A DNA stretch of 64,000 nucleotides from Acanthaster planci (taxonomy: Eukaryota > Echinodermata > Asteroidea > Valvatida > Acanthasteridae), in contig NW_019091504.1 in assembly GCF_001949145.1 (NCBI RefSeq), forward strand, positions 276,337-340,336, read 5' to 3'. The translations under genes and the position numbers were made by a program. Under the pieces are notes generated by a model. That model made no database searches. It saw only the letters and a list, made by a program, of their open reading frames with translations, and was not told the DNA's origin. This document shows positions 39,436-64,000 of the stretch, one piece after another; position 1 is the first letter of the stretch, and the number at the start of each line of letters is the position of its first letter.

Positions 39436-40958
39436 ACCAGCCAGTGCTTCAGCCAGCTGTGCCTGAGTTGTCCCTCCGCCACAGAATACCACTAGCCAAC
39501 TTGACAGCATGCACCCAATCAAGTCCTCAACAACAACCTATAAGTAATTATTTAATTTTATAAACAAATAGTAACCTAGATTTAATTTCTTTATTATTTT
39601 TGGTATGTAAACTGAAAAAATTTCTGTAAATATGGTCGCTAGTTTCCTTTTCTCTGCTGTCCTGTTCATCTCTGTCGTGCCCTACTTCATTTTGGTTCTT
39701 TTGAATTAGTCGCCCGTAACAACAGATGAAGCTTACCATTGTGTTGTCGGAGTAATCAATGCTTATAATGTTCATAGAATTCCTTAGAAAGATCATTCAC
39801 TTGTTGAGTACCTGTATACACCTGAGATAATTTCGATAAAAAGTCCATGTAAAGTGCAGAAGAAATCGAAAACTGAAATATTTGGGAAAAAATTAAATTT
39901 GCATCAAAACCTCTCCACTATACGCAATCTCAAATGTCTAGTGTGTGATGGAAATTCGTAGACAAGTCAGAGGCTTGTGAATCAAAGCTGCATCTGAATC
40001 ACTTGATGTGGCTTAAAATTATTATACAACTCTACAGAAACTGGCTGCGGCCACTACCATAGACTTGTGCATAATTTTGGGCCACAGCCAAGTAATTTGG
40101 ACACAGCGTAAGAGTCAAGAGGCATATGGATTTATTGTGCGACAAGCTTCCAGTACCATGGCTTCATGTATTGCTATGCGCACAGGTGCAACTGGTAAAG
40201 ATTAAGATGTGCAGTTTTGTGCACTCATTTTGTTATGTATCTTCAGATACCTCTTGCCAATTTGAAAGAAAAAAGGCTCAGAAATATGGGGCATTATTCA
40301 TGTATTTTTGTTCAAATTAAAAATCACTGAAAATGACATGTACATGTAGAATGGACCAATGCAGTTACACAAAGATTTGCATATTCATTTGAACCTTTTT
40401 CCATATTCTTCAGAGTGACACTGGAGGCAAATAAAAATGTTTGAGACATCCTAGTCAAAATTTTCATCCGACATATTCAAGAAGACACTCCCCGTGGTTA
40501 TCAAACTTGAAAAAAGTGCTCAGGGTATGCAAAAGAGATCTTCAAGAATAGCATGCGAGCAAGAAGCAGTCATTGTTTTCAAACAGATTTTTAATTTTTC
40601 AACACTCCAGCAAGATATGCATATAATGCAGGAATTACCCTCATTTGCAGTTTTATATCAGATGTTTTCATTAACAGCTAAATTTATATAGCCAGTTTTC
40701 AACAAGCTTTTACTGATGAGTGGAAGTTAGTCCCACCTCACTGTGACTTCAATGACACCAACAATTATTACAATTTTGAAAGTCAAAAAAGACCAGATTC
40801 TTCTGACTACAGCAAGAACTACATACAAACTCTGTTCCAGCATTGGAATTGATTTCATAGGATTCAGCAGGTTCCTGGTATTGCTTATGTTGGATTTAAA
40901 TGGAATATAAGTTGACTGTACACTTGCTTGATTCTCCAGGATTTAATTGGGTGACTGT

Positions 40959-41165
40959 GTTTAACCCTAACCTTCCCCAACCACACAGAATTAAACAGTA
41001 GTAAATGGTCGAATTCTGCGGGGGATAGGTCAGGTAGGCCTAAACAGCTGGCTTTTGCATTGGGTTTGGCTTACCTCAGAAAAACAAAGTCCAACAGCCT
41101 CTGTGCACAAAGTCCCATATGGCATGTATGGGTGTTTAACTTTGTGTGAATGGGGAAGGTTAGGT
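40959..41165. repeat. Inverted repeat, about 30-bp arms
   Basis: CCTAACCTTCCCCAACCACAC near 40966 is the near-complement of GTGTGAATGGGGAAGGTTAG near 41145. TTAACCCTAA is echoed by TTAGGGTTAA near 41184. Possibly a non-autonomous element. Confidence 0.5.
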
Positions 41166-41788
41166 CCCGCAACCCTTGGGTGGTTAGGGTTAATGGATCT
41201 CTTTCCCTTTCCAATGAATGTGAACAACCTTGCACAATACAACCTGTACCGGCCATAAATTTGTTACTTTACATAAAATAAAGGGTTTTAATGATGTGGG
41301 GAAAGATATTAATAGGAGTCATTTACCAGAGCACAAAACCAGTTTAAACCAGTAAACATCGTTTGTGCCCAAGTTATACATCTGGTATAGGATGAATAGT
41401 TAATTTGTGTTGCTTGCTCTCAGGTCATTGAATAATATTAGAAGTGATTGAGTTTAGTTTAAAATATGTAGGCACTGGATGCAATTTGACGCCATCTAAA
41501 TATTCATTTAGAATCAAAATCAAAAGGTATGAATATTTAGACTCTTTTATTGTGGATATATTTAATGATGGAGATTTTCCGTATGAACTTCTGCACTTTG
41601 AAAGTGTGGAATAAATGGATACAGGATTGCCAACTGTGGTGACTGGTTTTTCTGAAAAACAAAACTACTTGAATGTTGTACTGATTATTTGTAGTAGCAT
41701 CATTATAGTAGTGTCAATGGACATACAGCACAATATAGTCCCCCAAAGAGCACAGAAGTCTGCTCATTGTCTCAATGTGTCATTAGCC

Positions 41789-41936
41789 AGTGTTGTATTT
41801 GAGTACATCACAAGTCCCTTCACAAGGCCAGTTGTAAGTCACAATGACAAAAGAATGCTTCTGTCATAGCTCATTTGAATAGCTTGTGAATTGGCGTCAG
41901 ACTTCAGAGACTTGTGATGGACTTGAATACAACACT
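41789..41936. mobile_element. Dispersed element with about 28-bp inverted termini
   Basis: AGTGTTGTATTTGAG at the left and TTGAATACAACACT at the right are inverted, as are CATCACAAGTC and GACTTGTGATG. 148 bp. Related copies at 32695-32810 and 58647-58800. Confidence 0.7.
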
Positions 41937-43244
41937 GTCCTTAGCCTTGTCCAAGGCGCTCGCTGCATTTTCTTGTGAAAGATAGATGTAATTGGACTTA
42001 GCGTACCCAGACCACAGTAAATGAGGCATTGTGTACACTGCCATGGTATTCCATACCCTCCCACTACAGCAAACAAAGCAAAATAATTTTTTTTATCAAA
42101 TCTATTCCCGGACCCAAGGGACTACCACTTGTTTCAAAGCACATTTTTACTCCAGAAAATTTACCTAATAATTCCAATGTCAGGTTTTGCTCGCTTTTGA
42201 TGGCTAACAGATTGTGCTAATTACATGTACTATAAATGGGACTTATTTTATTTTATCTTTGAGGTACATGTGTAAAGGATTTTACATGGAATTATAGTAC
42301 AGTGTTGGAATTTGGTAGATTGAAACAAGTCAAAAATACCAAGGAAGTTAGGATAACAGTAGATATCTACATGTATACAGAATTGTATGCAGCTGTTATG
42401 CATCATGTATTTAGCAAAAACATGTATCACAAGATTTCAATTCACAAAGTACACTTAATGCATCTGCGTTTCACTGAATTTTATGTTACAGTCATCCTTT
42501 TTCTAGCCGTTTGCTCAGGCATTCATACTTTTAACGTTCTCTGATTCAAATTTGATTCCATTTCTATTCAAGTTTTCTCTACAAATGAAGCTAATTTACT
42601 CATGCCAACCACTTTACGTACATACGGTACTTTGCAACCACCTGAACGATGCTCCTTTTTAATAATTTCCTTTGCTTTGAAGTCGGGTAAAAACACTATC
42701 TTGGTCAAAGCAGGATATCGTACTACCTGGAATGTCCAAGTTCCTTCTGGACACGAGAAGTTTTACAAACCAGGGCTTCCCAACAAGCTGTTCCTTGTCT
42801 TAGGGGTAGCTCATCTATTTTGGATAAAACTAACATCTTGCCAGTCGATGTAACTGCATGAAACTTCCACAATGTGGACAATATTTTTCAACTCAAGGCA
42901 AAATTTAACAATCCACTTTTCAAATGTTGATTCAAACCCAATAAATTTCATCATATGGGAAAACAAATATTCCCACCAAAGATATAAGCTTTTCTCAGTG
43001 GAAAGATACTAGAACTTACTCCAAGTTTGGAAAACTGAGAGCAACAAATTTGGTAGGAACCGTTAACTGAAAGTAGATGAACTTTGCTGTGCTTTTACAT
43101 ATCTGATTAGATTATATGTTCAGGCATTAAGTCTCTGTGGAACATACAAGTACATTGCATTTAGCTCAAAAATTCAACCTCTGCATATAATCCATGACGT
43201 AATGTTGCATTGATTATGCAGCAGTACATGTATGGTAATATTGT

Positions 43245-45173
43245 TCAATGTATTTTGACAAATTCCTCTAATCGTTTTGGAATAATGCCAATATATTTCA
43301 ACCCATGCTTCATAACTGCCCTTGCTGCAAGACACTGCAACGTTGTGTAGTTTATTGGTGAGATGTCACACAAGGCATCTCCTAATAGATCAAGTGGCGC
43401 TTTGCCACTGTCATTGCGACAATCCAGGTGTGCCCCATGGTCTAGAAGCATCCTCAAGATGTCACTGCGATCGTGCTTCACCAGACCGTCCGAGGAACCT
43501 TTTGCAGCAATGTGCAGGGGCCTGTTCCCCTCAGTGTTGGACCTGTTCACGTCAGCTCCACACGCTAGCAGCAGTCGCAGAACTCGGTAGTCTGGGAATC
43601 TGCAAACGGGATAGCGTCCAACTGATGAGGTGGACTCCTCGACTGCGAGGTGCAAGGGTGTGGCTCCTTTGCTCCCAGTTGGTTTAAGTTTGAGGAAACG
43701 GTAAGTGGCTTGTCTAACTTCATCTTCCTCCTCTACGGTGCCATCCAACTTGGCTATCAGGCACATAAGATGCATCAAGATCAAGAGCGCTCGATGGAAA
43801 TTTGCAGCATCCTTGTCTGATGGGGGGCCGATTGGAGCCTCCTCTATTCCACGTTTAATCTCAGAGATCCCCTTCAGGTAGACGACTGAGACAGTGCTGT
43901 ATTTGAGATCACTACAGACTCGTTCTCCATTCCGCTCGGACAGCATGTAGGCAAACAATTCGGCAAAGGACAGCAGGCTGCTCTGAGTCATGGGATTCAG
44001 AGGTTCTAGTGCTTGTTGCTGCATATCCAGTGCGTACATCCATAATGTAATGCACCGATCAAAGTTACCAGAGTCAGCGTACACCGCTCCTCTATATCGT
44101 ATATAGTAAGTTGTGTCTGGGTGGGTTGGGCCCAAGATTCTCTCGCGGATCAGCAATGCTTGCATGCGCATTTCATCCGGATCTCCAATCATATTCTCCA
44201 AGTCTCTTGTCGAATCTACCTCGATGGAACATTCGTATGCTGGGATTGCCTTGGTGGGTACTTTCTTGATTATGTTGGCTGGGTCACTGCTTCGTTCATC
44301 TAACGCACGCTGCCAGTATCTTAGCGCTTGATGCATGTCTCGTTTCTTGTCGACAGCAGTTGCACCCAGTAACTCCAGTGACTCAACTTTCTCTATCTTT
44401 GGGACATCGGACACTGTCACTAGATAGTCTACAATGTTACTGTGGCCAGCCACTGCTGCCGCTTTGATTGGCGTCATCCCGTAAGCATCTATGTCCATCA
44501 CCGCATTGTGTTTCAAAAGAAGTTTCATGATGGCAAGACTTCCTGACTCCGCACAATCATGTAATGCCGTGTTGCCACGGATGCTTTTCCGATTGACATC
44601 GGCATGAAGCGAGAGCAAGTATTCTGCAATGTCGTAGTGGCCTTTGTAACAAGATATCATCAGGCACGTGTGGCCATGGCGGTTTGCGAGTTCAATGTCA
44701 GCTCCATGCTGAACGAGATGTCTGACAATGTCAAAATGGCCGTCAAAACAAGCGGCGCGCAGTGGTGTTGAGTTTGAGAATGTTGTTTGATTCACCCTGG
44801 CGCCATGCCGCATCAGACTCTGGACAGTGGCAAAGTGGCCCGCTGCCGCAGCACACCACAATGCTGGGGCGCCCTCTATAGTTTCCCCATCAAACGTTAC
44901 TGAACCCACTTGTTCAACATCTGCCTTGCATTCCTCAAGAAAATAATTCACAACATTCAGGTGGCCATGTCGACTTGCAGCAATCAGCGGTGTCGTTTTT
45001 TCTACAACTTGAGAAACTAGCCATTTCACTTCCTCTTTGGTGCGCGACCGGAGACATTCCTGAATTCTGTGCAGGTCGCCCTCTTGAGCCGCTTTGAAGA
45101 TAGGCGTCTTGAAACTCTGATAAAAATTGGGGTCGGTTCCGCTGATCAGATTTTCATCATCACTCATTTTCAT
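43245..45173 (-). CDS. FEM1A/FEM1C-like CUL2 ubiquitin-ligase substrate receptor
   Basis: 642 residues in one exon, close to the family's usual 620-670. Ankyrin repeats span about residues 22-255 (TPLIAASRHGHLNVVNYFLE, TPLRAACFDGHFDIV, TCLMISCYKGHYDIAEYLL, NTALHDCAESGSLAIMKLLL). A TPR-like region follows at about 270-410 (RERILGPTHPDTTYYIRYRG), then C-terminal ankyrins at about 503-600 (TPLHLAV, RPLHIAA) and a VHL-box-like end (TTLQCLAARAV). FEM1 proteins recruit CUL2-Elongin B/C and recognise C-terminal arginine degrons. F94, D95, S135 and D144 align with the human FEM1C pocket residues F76, D77, S117 and D126. Met3 has a better Kozak context than Met1, so either may start. Convergent with the 37019 gene and divergent from CCDC171. 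Confidence 0.95.
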   Translation of the reverse strand: MKMSDDENLISGTDPNFYQSFKTPIFKAAQEGDLHRIQECLRSRTKEEVKWLVSQVVEKTTPLIAASRHGHLNVVNYFLEECKADVEQVGSVTFDGETIEGAPALWCAAAAGHFATVQSLMRHGARVNQTTFSNSTPLRAACFDGHFDIVRHLVQHGADIELANRHGHTCLMISCYKGHYDIAEYLLSLHADVNRKSIRGNTALHDCAESGSLAIMKLLLKHNAVMDIDAYGMTPIKAAAVAGHSNIVDYLVTVSDVPKIEKVESLELLGATAVDKKRDMHQALRYWQRALDERSSDPANIIKKVPTKAIPAYECSIEVDSTRDLENMIGDPDEMRMQALLIRERILGPTHPDTTYYIRYRGAVYADSGNFDRCITLWMYALDMQQQALEPLNPMTQSSLLSFAELFAYMLSERNGERVCSDLKYSTVSVVYLKGISEIKRGIEEAPIGPPSDKDAANFHRALLILMHLMCLIAKLDGTVEEEDEVRQATYRFLKLKPTGSKGATPLHLAVEESTSSVGRYPVCRFPDYRVLRLLLACGADVNRSNTEGNRPLHIAAKGSSDGLVKHDRSDILRMLLDHGAHLDCRNDSGKAPLDLLGDALCDISPINYTTLQCLAARAVMKHGLKYIGIIPKRLEEFVKIH

Positions 45174-47900
45174 TAACTGTATTGAATTCCAAACCTCCAG
45201 TCATAACAGATGAATAGCTGGCTATCTCATTATTTTTTTCAGCAGACAAAAAGCAGAATGTTCCGGGTTAAAGGGTTCCCCTGTACAGCGTAGTTCATTT
45301 ACGTATTTCCATCGTACATCACGAGATGAGTTGGTGAAAAGCTGTCACATATATCGACCTAGGCCCTAACTGGTGCTTTGCAGTACACTGCCGTACAGCT
45401 TCTGCACGAAGTTTACCGAGCACCAGCTAAAATTTCAACCTCGCTCTCAATTATCAGGGAATAATCGAACTCCGGGGACATTTAAAGGGAGTGAACCTTA
45501 GCCAGTGTAAAACCTTACAAGAGGTAGACAGGGTCTACATATGTTACGAATCTTTCATCTTATAGGTAATAAGAAAAAATTGAAATTTCATGTATAAAAA
45601 TTATATTCTGACAACTTAGTTAAAAGCTTTGGGAAAATACTTTTAGTAGGGAACCACATGATGATATTTGTCAAAAGAGGGCGCTCTGTAAAATTGTCTG
45701 GTATCCAGTATACTAAGTGCCAACTGATTAAATGGCAATGTCAAGCCTTCAGACTAATATAGTGTGCATTGGTTGTGCGAGGAAGAATACTGGCGGTTTG
45801 TTTGGCGGAAAAAGCAAACCATTGGAAAAAATATTTCTGACAAGTAGCCTACGTATGAAAACAAAGGCTAGCTGCAGCTTGGATTAGGAATTTATCATTA
45901 ATATGGTTAGTTTGATAAATAGAAAACAGTGGTCGGCTTTTTTGCTGGCAGCTTTGCCTAATTTAGTAATTACCTGATTACTGATTTACGTTAGCATGGT
46001 TAGGCGTTTTTTTCCTGCTTGTGGTTTGTTTTTGAAATTGAAGAGATCTTGGAGTTGGAGAGGATGTTAACATTTCGATATAGGCATAGGCCTAATAAGT
46101 TTGGATTCCAGTGGACTCTGCAAATCAAAGAAAAATTAATTCGAAGTAATTGTTTTGGGATGTTTTTGTACGTAGGCCCATTTAGACCTGTAAACCATGT
46201 AAACAGGGCCTGACGAATACTCCTCCCTTGCATTACTGGGCCCTGTCCCGATTCACAGGGATATCTTTTGAAAAATATATATCCGGGGGAATAACTAAAC
46301 ATCCGCATGATTTTATGAGCTGAAATTGCACCGGTATGTTCACTACTTTAAGTACTTACGGTGTAAACTTTCTGCTAGGTTGTTAATTGTATTTGAAGAA
46401 AACTCGCCTTTTCCTCGTTTGGACGAAAAATTGTTACAAAGCAAAAACATGTCCAGAAAAAAAGTCCTTTACTTACATGTAGAAAACACTTCAAATATGG
46501 TTTGTGCACAGGGTGACAAGTGGCATCCGTGTATGGAACTCTTTCCTGGATATTCAGTATCTACACTGTAAGAGTGTGCAAAAAAAATTTCATCACAATT
46601 TCCATTTTAAGAAAATGGTCATCGCTCATTTTGGCATGACCCTAAACAGTGGTTAGTGGGAAGTTTAACCTACATGAGTGACCTAGCTGAGCCTATCTTG
46701 GTCATGTTTGTCATGACCCACGGTGATGTTAATGCTAGAATTGTGTCAACCATGTCAGTGTAGCTTGTGTAGAGATAACAGATCAAATACAAAATTTGAA
46801 AAAAACAGGAGATCAGAAAAGAAAAATGTAAAACTCTGTAATAACATATTTGTGCTAACATAAAATGAAAGAAAAAGCAAGGGAAATTGGAAGTGGAGAG
46901 GGATAAGGTACTGGTTTATTGATTTTGTGGCCTTAAAATGGTCCTATGACGAAGATGATAATCATGGAGAGATTGGAAACAAGACTTATGGTCCTTATAG
47001 TCTGGTTCCCATTGCTCCATGAACAGTCTGAAAATGAAGTTGTACATGCAGGCCAGTGTGGACATCTAGGAGATTTTCATCATTTGCCATGTATGTGTCA
47101 AGTTCCTTGACCCACTGTGTACAAAATCTACCACAAAAGATTTTTGTGGTTGATAAATAGATGATTCTGTTGGCTTACATAACCCCTACCGTGACCAGCA
47201 TTTAAAAATGTAGTTCAGTATTCCATCAACACAAATAAGACTGGTTGCAAAATATAATCCGTATTCACTATTCTGAAATCTTGTGTTGTGGCTAGTTAAG
47301 GAGGTTGCAGTTGTATTCCGTATAAAGTTGAGGTGATTGTTCAGTAGTAGGCTTCCTAAAATATGGACACTTTCCAGCAAGCACTTGAATTCGGATTCAA
47401 TCCATGTGTCGATCGTCCAGTTTTTAAATGGTTTTTCTCTTAAACCTTCCTTTTTGTTTACTTTCCACGGACTTTTTTCTTTTTGTTTTTTGTAGTAATA
47501 CCACTGGAGGATTTTTGAAGGGAAATAAAGGCCCTTTTCCAATACTCAACTTGGGCTCCGTCTCAGGCTTCGTTCCCAAAACCAATCCCCGATTGTGGGC
47601 CTGAAGCGTTTAGATCAAATTGGATTACTGTAATTTCTGGCTCTCTTGCATCTTATTTGATGTTTTGTGGCACTGTTAGACTAATTACTGCGCTTACAGC
47701 TTTAACGTCAGCTAGTTAAAAACAGTTGAAGCCTGAGACGGAGCCAAAGTTGAGTATTGGAAAACGGCCAAAGTCTGAGATCTGTTTATGACAGGCAGGT
47801 CTAGTTCCTATTTCTAATGCTCCATGGTGCAATAGTAGTAGACAGCAACCTGTCTAAAGTGCAGTGACTATATAGCCCAATTTTTTTCAATTTATTCCAG
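45174..47900. other. Intergenic/5' region between divergent FEM1 and CCDC171-like genes
   Basis: No coding exon recognised. It should contain the FEM1 5' UTR and promoter and at least one upstream non-coding exon of the CCDC171-like gene, because 47900 is a splice acceptor. It includes a MITE at 47530-47769. Confidence 0.55.
47530..47769. mobile_element. MITE with about 38-bp terminal inverted repeats
   Basis: The left end (TTTTCCAATACTCAACTT, GGCTCCGTCTCAGGCTT) is complementary to the right end (AAGCCTGAGACGGAGCC, AAGTTGAGTATTGGAAAA). 240 bp, non-coding, ending about 130 bp before the CCDC171-like start exon. Confidence 0.85.
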
Positions 47901-47910
47901 TCATGATACC

Positions 47911-62123
<14,213 letters not shown>

Positions 62124-64000
62124 GTTAGCGTTCGATCTTCAGATACAAAGCTTTTTTTCACCTCTGGTCCTTTCGTGGACAACAGGCCTCAAAGGAATAT
62201 TTTTATGAGGAAGTGGTGCCATAAATGCAGTTGAGCATGTTTATCAAAGGTTTCTTGGATCCATGGATAGTGGGCATCATGGAGGTGTGTTTTTGTTCCA
62301 TGTGTTATTTGTATTTAGATTCTGAATTCAGGCTAAAGATTAAAAGTTTTTGCCTGAAATGTCTAAATTGGAACTGACTTGACCATTCTCTCCACTGAAT
62401 ATTTTATCAGTGTTCTCCCCAGCCTAAAATTATAGCAGGGCAGCCCATGATGCAAGCGCAGAGTGCAAAGCCCTTACGGCATGGGGTCCGGTGGGCCCCG
62501 AAAAATTTTGGATTTTAGATGCTCTGTGGTGCAATCCGAGGTATTTCCTGGGCATTTTCTTCAGACTCTTTGAATCAGATATGCTCATATTTGAAATGAA
62601 GGCAAGATTGTCATCGGGAGGTCATCAAAAGTTCATTTTTTTTCTGGGGCATTTTCTTTTTTTTTTACTGATCAGAACTCACCATCGAGCAGACAGTTCG
62701 GAACTATATGTACATATGTGGACACAGTGCGAGTGGATGATGAACAGTCACTTCCCTAATTCTGGATTGCAAAAATAACTCCACGGTCAGATTCCAGCGA
62801 CAAAATTGTATAATTCCAGTGAATATGCTCAGTCGTCCACCTTGTGTATTGGAAAAACTACAAAATTACTTTCAAAATCTAAGCTTTTAATCTAGACTTA
62901 CGGGATCGTCAGAAGTGACAACATTTTTAGTTCTGAGGCAGTTTAACGGGTTCCAAATAGCAACAATATTTTTCTCGTAAAAAAAGTCAGCCAGAGCCAT
63001 TGTAGCAAGCTGATTGTCTAATGAAGAATTTCTTGATTTCGAGAAAATTAGTTCACAAATAGCAGTTTAAGTAAATTAAAGAGTGAAACTTGTGTAAGTT
63101 TTGACTGGTGTTTTTCAGCTTGTACTGCGAGCAATCAGTGACTATCCCCCCACGCTGCACAGTTGACCAACCCATTACGTCACATACATGTACATTTTTG
63201 TTATGCCTGTGTAGTTGAGTTCGCAACGTACTGTACCTGCATGCACTTGCGTTGTAATCCAAAACTAGGAAAAATATGCGTTGCCAATTTACAAAAACCA
63301 GAAACTCCAAAAGTCATTTTGCTTAAATATACATTAGATGCAGATGTTTGTAGGATTGTTAAGTAAGAAACAAGTATTTGGAATCACACATACACAATGA
63401 CTTATCACCCTGTGTTTTTTTGTTGATTTTTTGGCTCTAGTGATTTTTGACAAACCATTCAAAAATGTCGAAGTTCAAGACGGAAATGTAGCTGGCAAGA
63501 AATTTCTTTTCTAGATGTTTTCTGAAACAAAAATTGTGTACAAGAAGCTTACATTTGACCAGAATTTGTTTGATAATTTAGAACACATAAGAAGTAGTAT
63601 TAGAAGCAGAAGAAAAGAAGTTTTATTTCAAGCGATCCAGATCTAGGAAATATCCGGAACTACACGTAGGAAATTGGCTGTATTTTCCTTGGAAAAAACC
63701 AACGCATTTTAGGTCTTGATTCTTGATGCTTCAAAATGAAAATGCTATGACCAGGAGATTGGAACCAGTCCAGTTCTGTGCTTGTGTATACAGTATACTG
63801 CGCCTGGCTTTGATCACTAACGGTGCGAAGGGCTTTTCTGTTGTGCTGAATAATGACGGCAAACTCACCATGTTCGTTCCATAAAATGTGGTAGACTTCT
63901 TTGCATAAACTGTGAAGATGGTGGAGAATAGGGAAAATCCAATAGAAAACATAGCAGAGCGGTGAGAATTTTGGCAGAGCGGAAAACCTTTTAGCGGGGC
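62124..64000 (+). other. Intron of the CCDC171-like gene continuing off the window
   Basis: No further exon with family features was found in this 1.9 kb. It contains a dispersed repeat fragment (62469-62555) and AT-rich sequence. Confidence 0.6.
62469..62555. repeat. Dispersed repeat fragment (partner at 31209-31302)
   Basis: GAAAAATTTTGGATTTTAGA, then GCTCTGTGGTGCAATC, matches 31247-31282 with few differences. Confidence 0.55.

Larger units (their letters stand above)
38180..43244. other. Intergenic region between convergent genes
   Basis: About 5 kb with no convincing gene. It holds a 38-bp minisatellite (39121-39435), an inverted repeat (40959-41165) and a dispersed repeat (41789-41936). 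AATAAA-like signals just after 38400 may end the transcript of the 37019 gene. The rest is AT-rich with nothing recognised. Confidence 0.6.

Noticed and set aside
43322-43687. Plus-strand frames opposite the FEM1 gene
   Set aside because: Antisense shadows of the conserved ankyrin-coding sequence.
47186-47542. 118-codon open frame on the minus strand
   Set aside because: Its start lies inside the MITE at 47530 and the translation resembles no family I know.

Overview
The window is metazoan nuclear DNA: genes are split into many short exons with GT-AG introns, and intergenic DNA carries short inverted-repeat elements, SINE-like fragments and minisatellites. The gene set (an SVEP1/polydom-type extracellular protein, a FEM1A/C orthologue, a CCDC171 orthologue) and the repeat style suggest an invertebrate deuterostome, most likely an echinoderm. 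That placement is an inference; no species-diagnostic sequence was found. Three N gaps (11219-12130, 32006-32694, 54582-54826) interrupt the assembly.

Region 1 (1-about 36030, + strand): the 3' part of one very large gene. I joined 46 coding exons (523-34993) whose splice phases all agree, giving at least 3,122 residues; the 5' end lies off the window. Domain order: six-cysteine CCP/sushi and HYR modules, a duplicated unnamed domain carrying a furin-type site, three GCC2/GCC3 (ephrin-receptor-like) repeats, 21 EGF repeats, a pentraxin/LamG domain, two EGF, one thrombospondin type 1, one CCP-like module, a second copy of the unnamed domain, two GCC2/GCC3 repeats, one transmembrane helix and a cytoplasmic tail of about 65 residues ending near a PPPY motif. 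The core resembles SVEP1; the TSP1, second unnamed domain, membrane anchor and tail do not match the secreted vertebrate protein as I know it.

Region 2 (37019-38179, +): an intronless gene for a 386-residue type II membrane protein with a DDD motif, probably a Golgi glycosyltransferase of a family I cannot name. Region 3 (43245-45173, -): an intronless FEM1A/FEM1C-like CUL2 ubiquitin-ligase substrate receptor with the C-degron pocket residues conserved. The intervals between these genes hold minisatellites, inverted repeats and a dispersed repeat.

Region 4 (47911-62123 and beyond the window, +): 18 exons of a CCDC171-like coiled-coil protein, 896 residues with the C-terminus off the window. 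It is head-to-head with the FEM1 gene, so the two could share a promoter region. Its introns hold a 39-bp minisatellite with an assembly gap inside it, a 147-bp repeat in three copies, and a GGAAC/GTTCC palindromic element. The genes have no obvious shared pathway.
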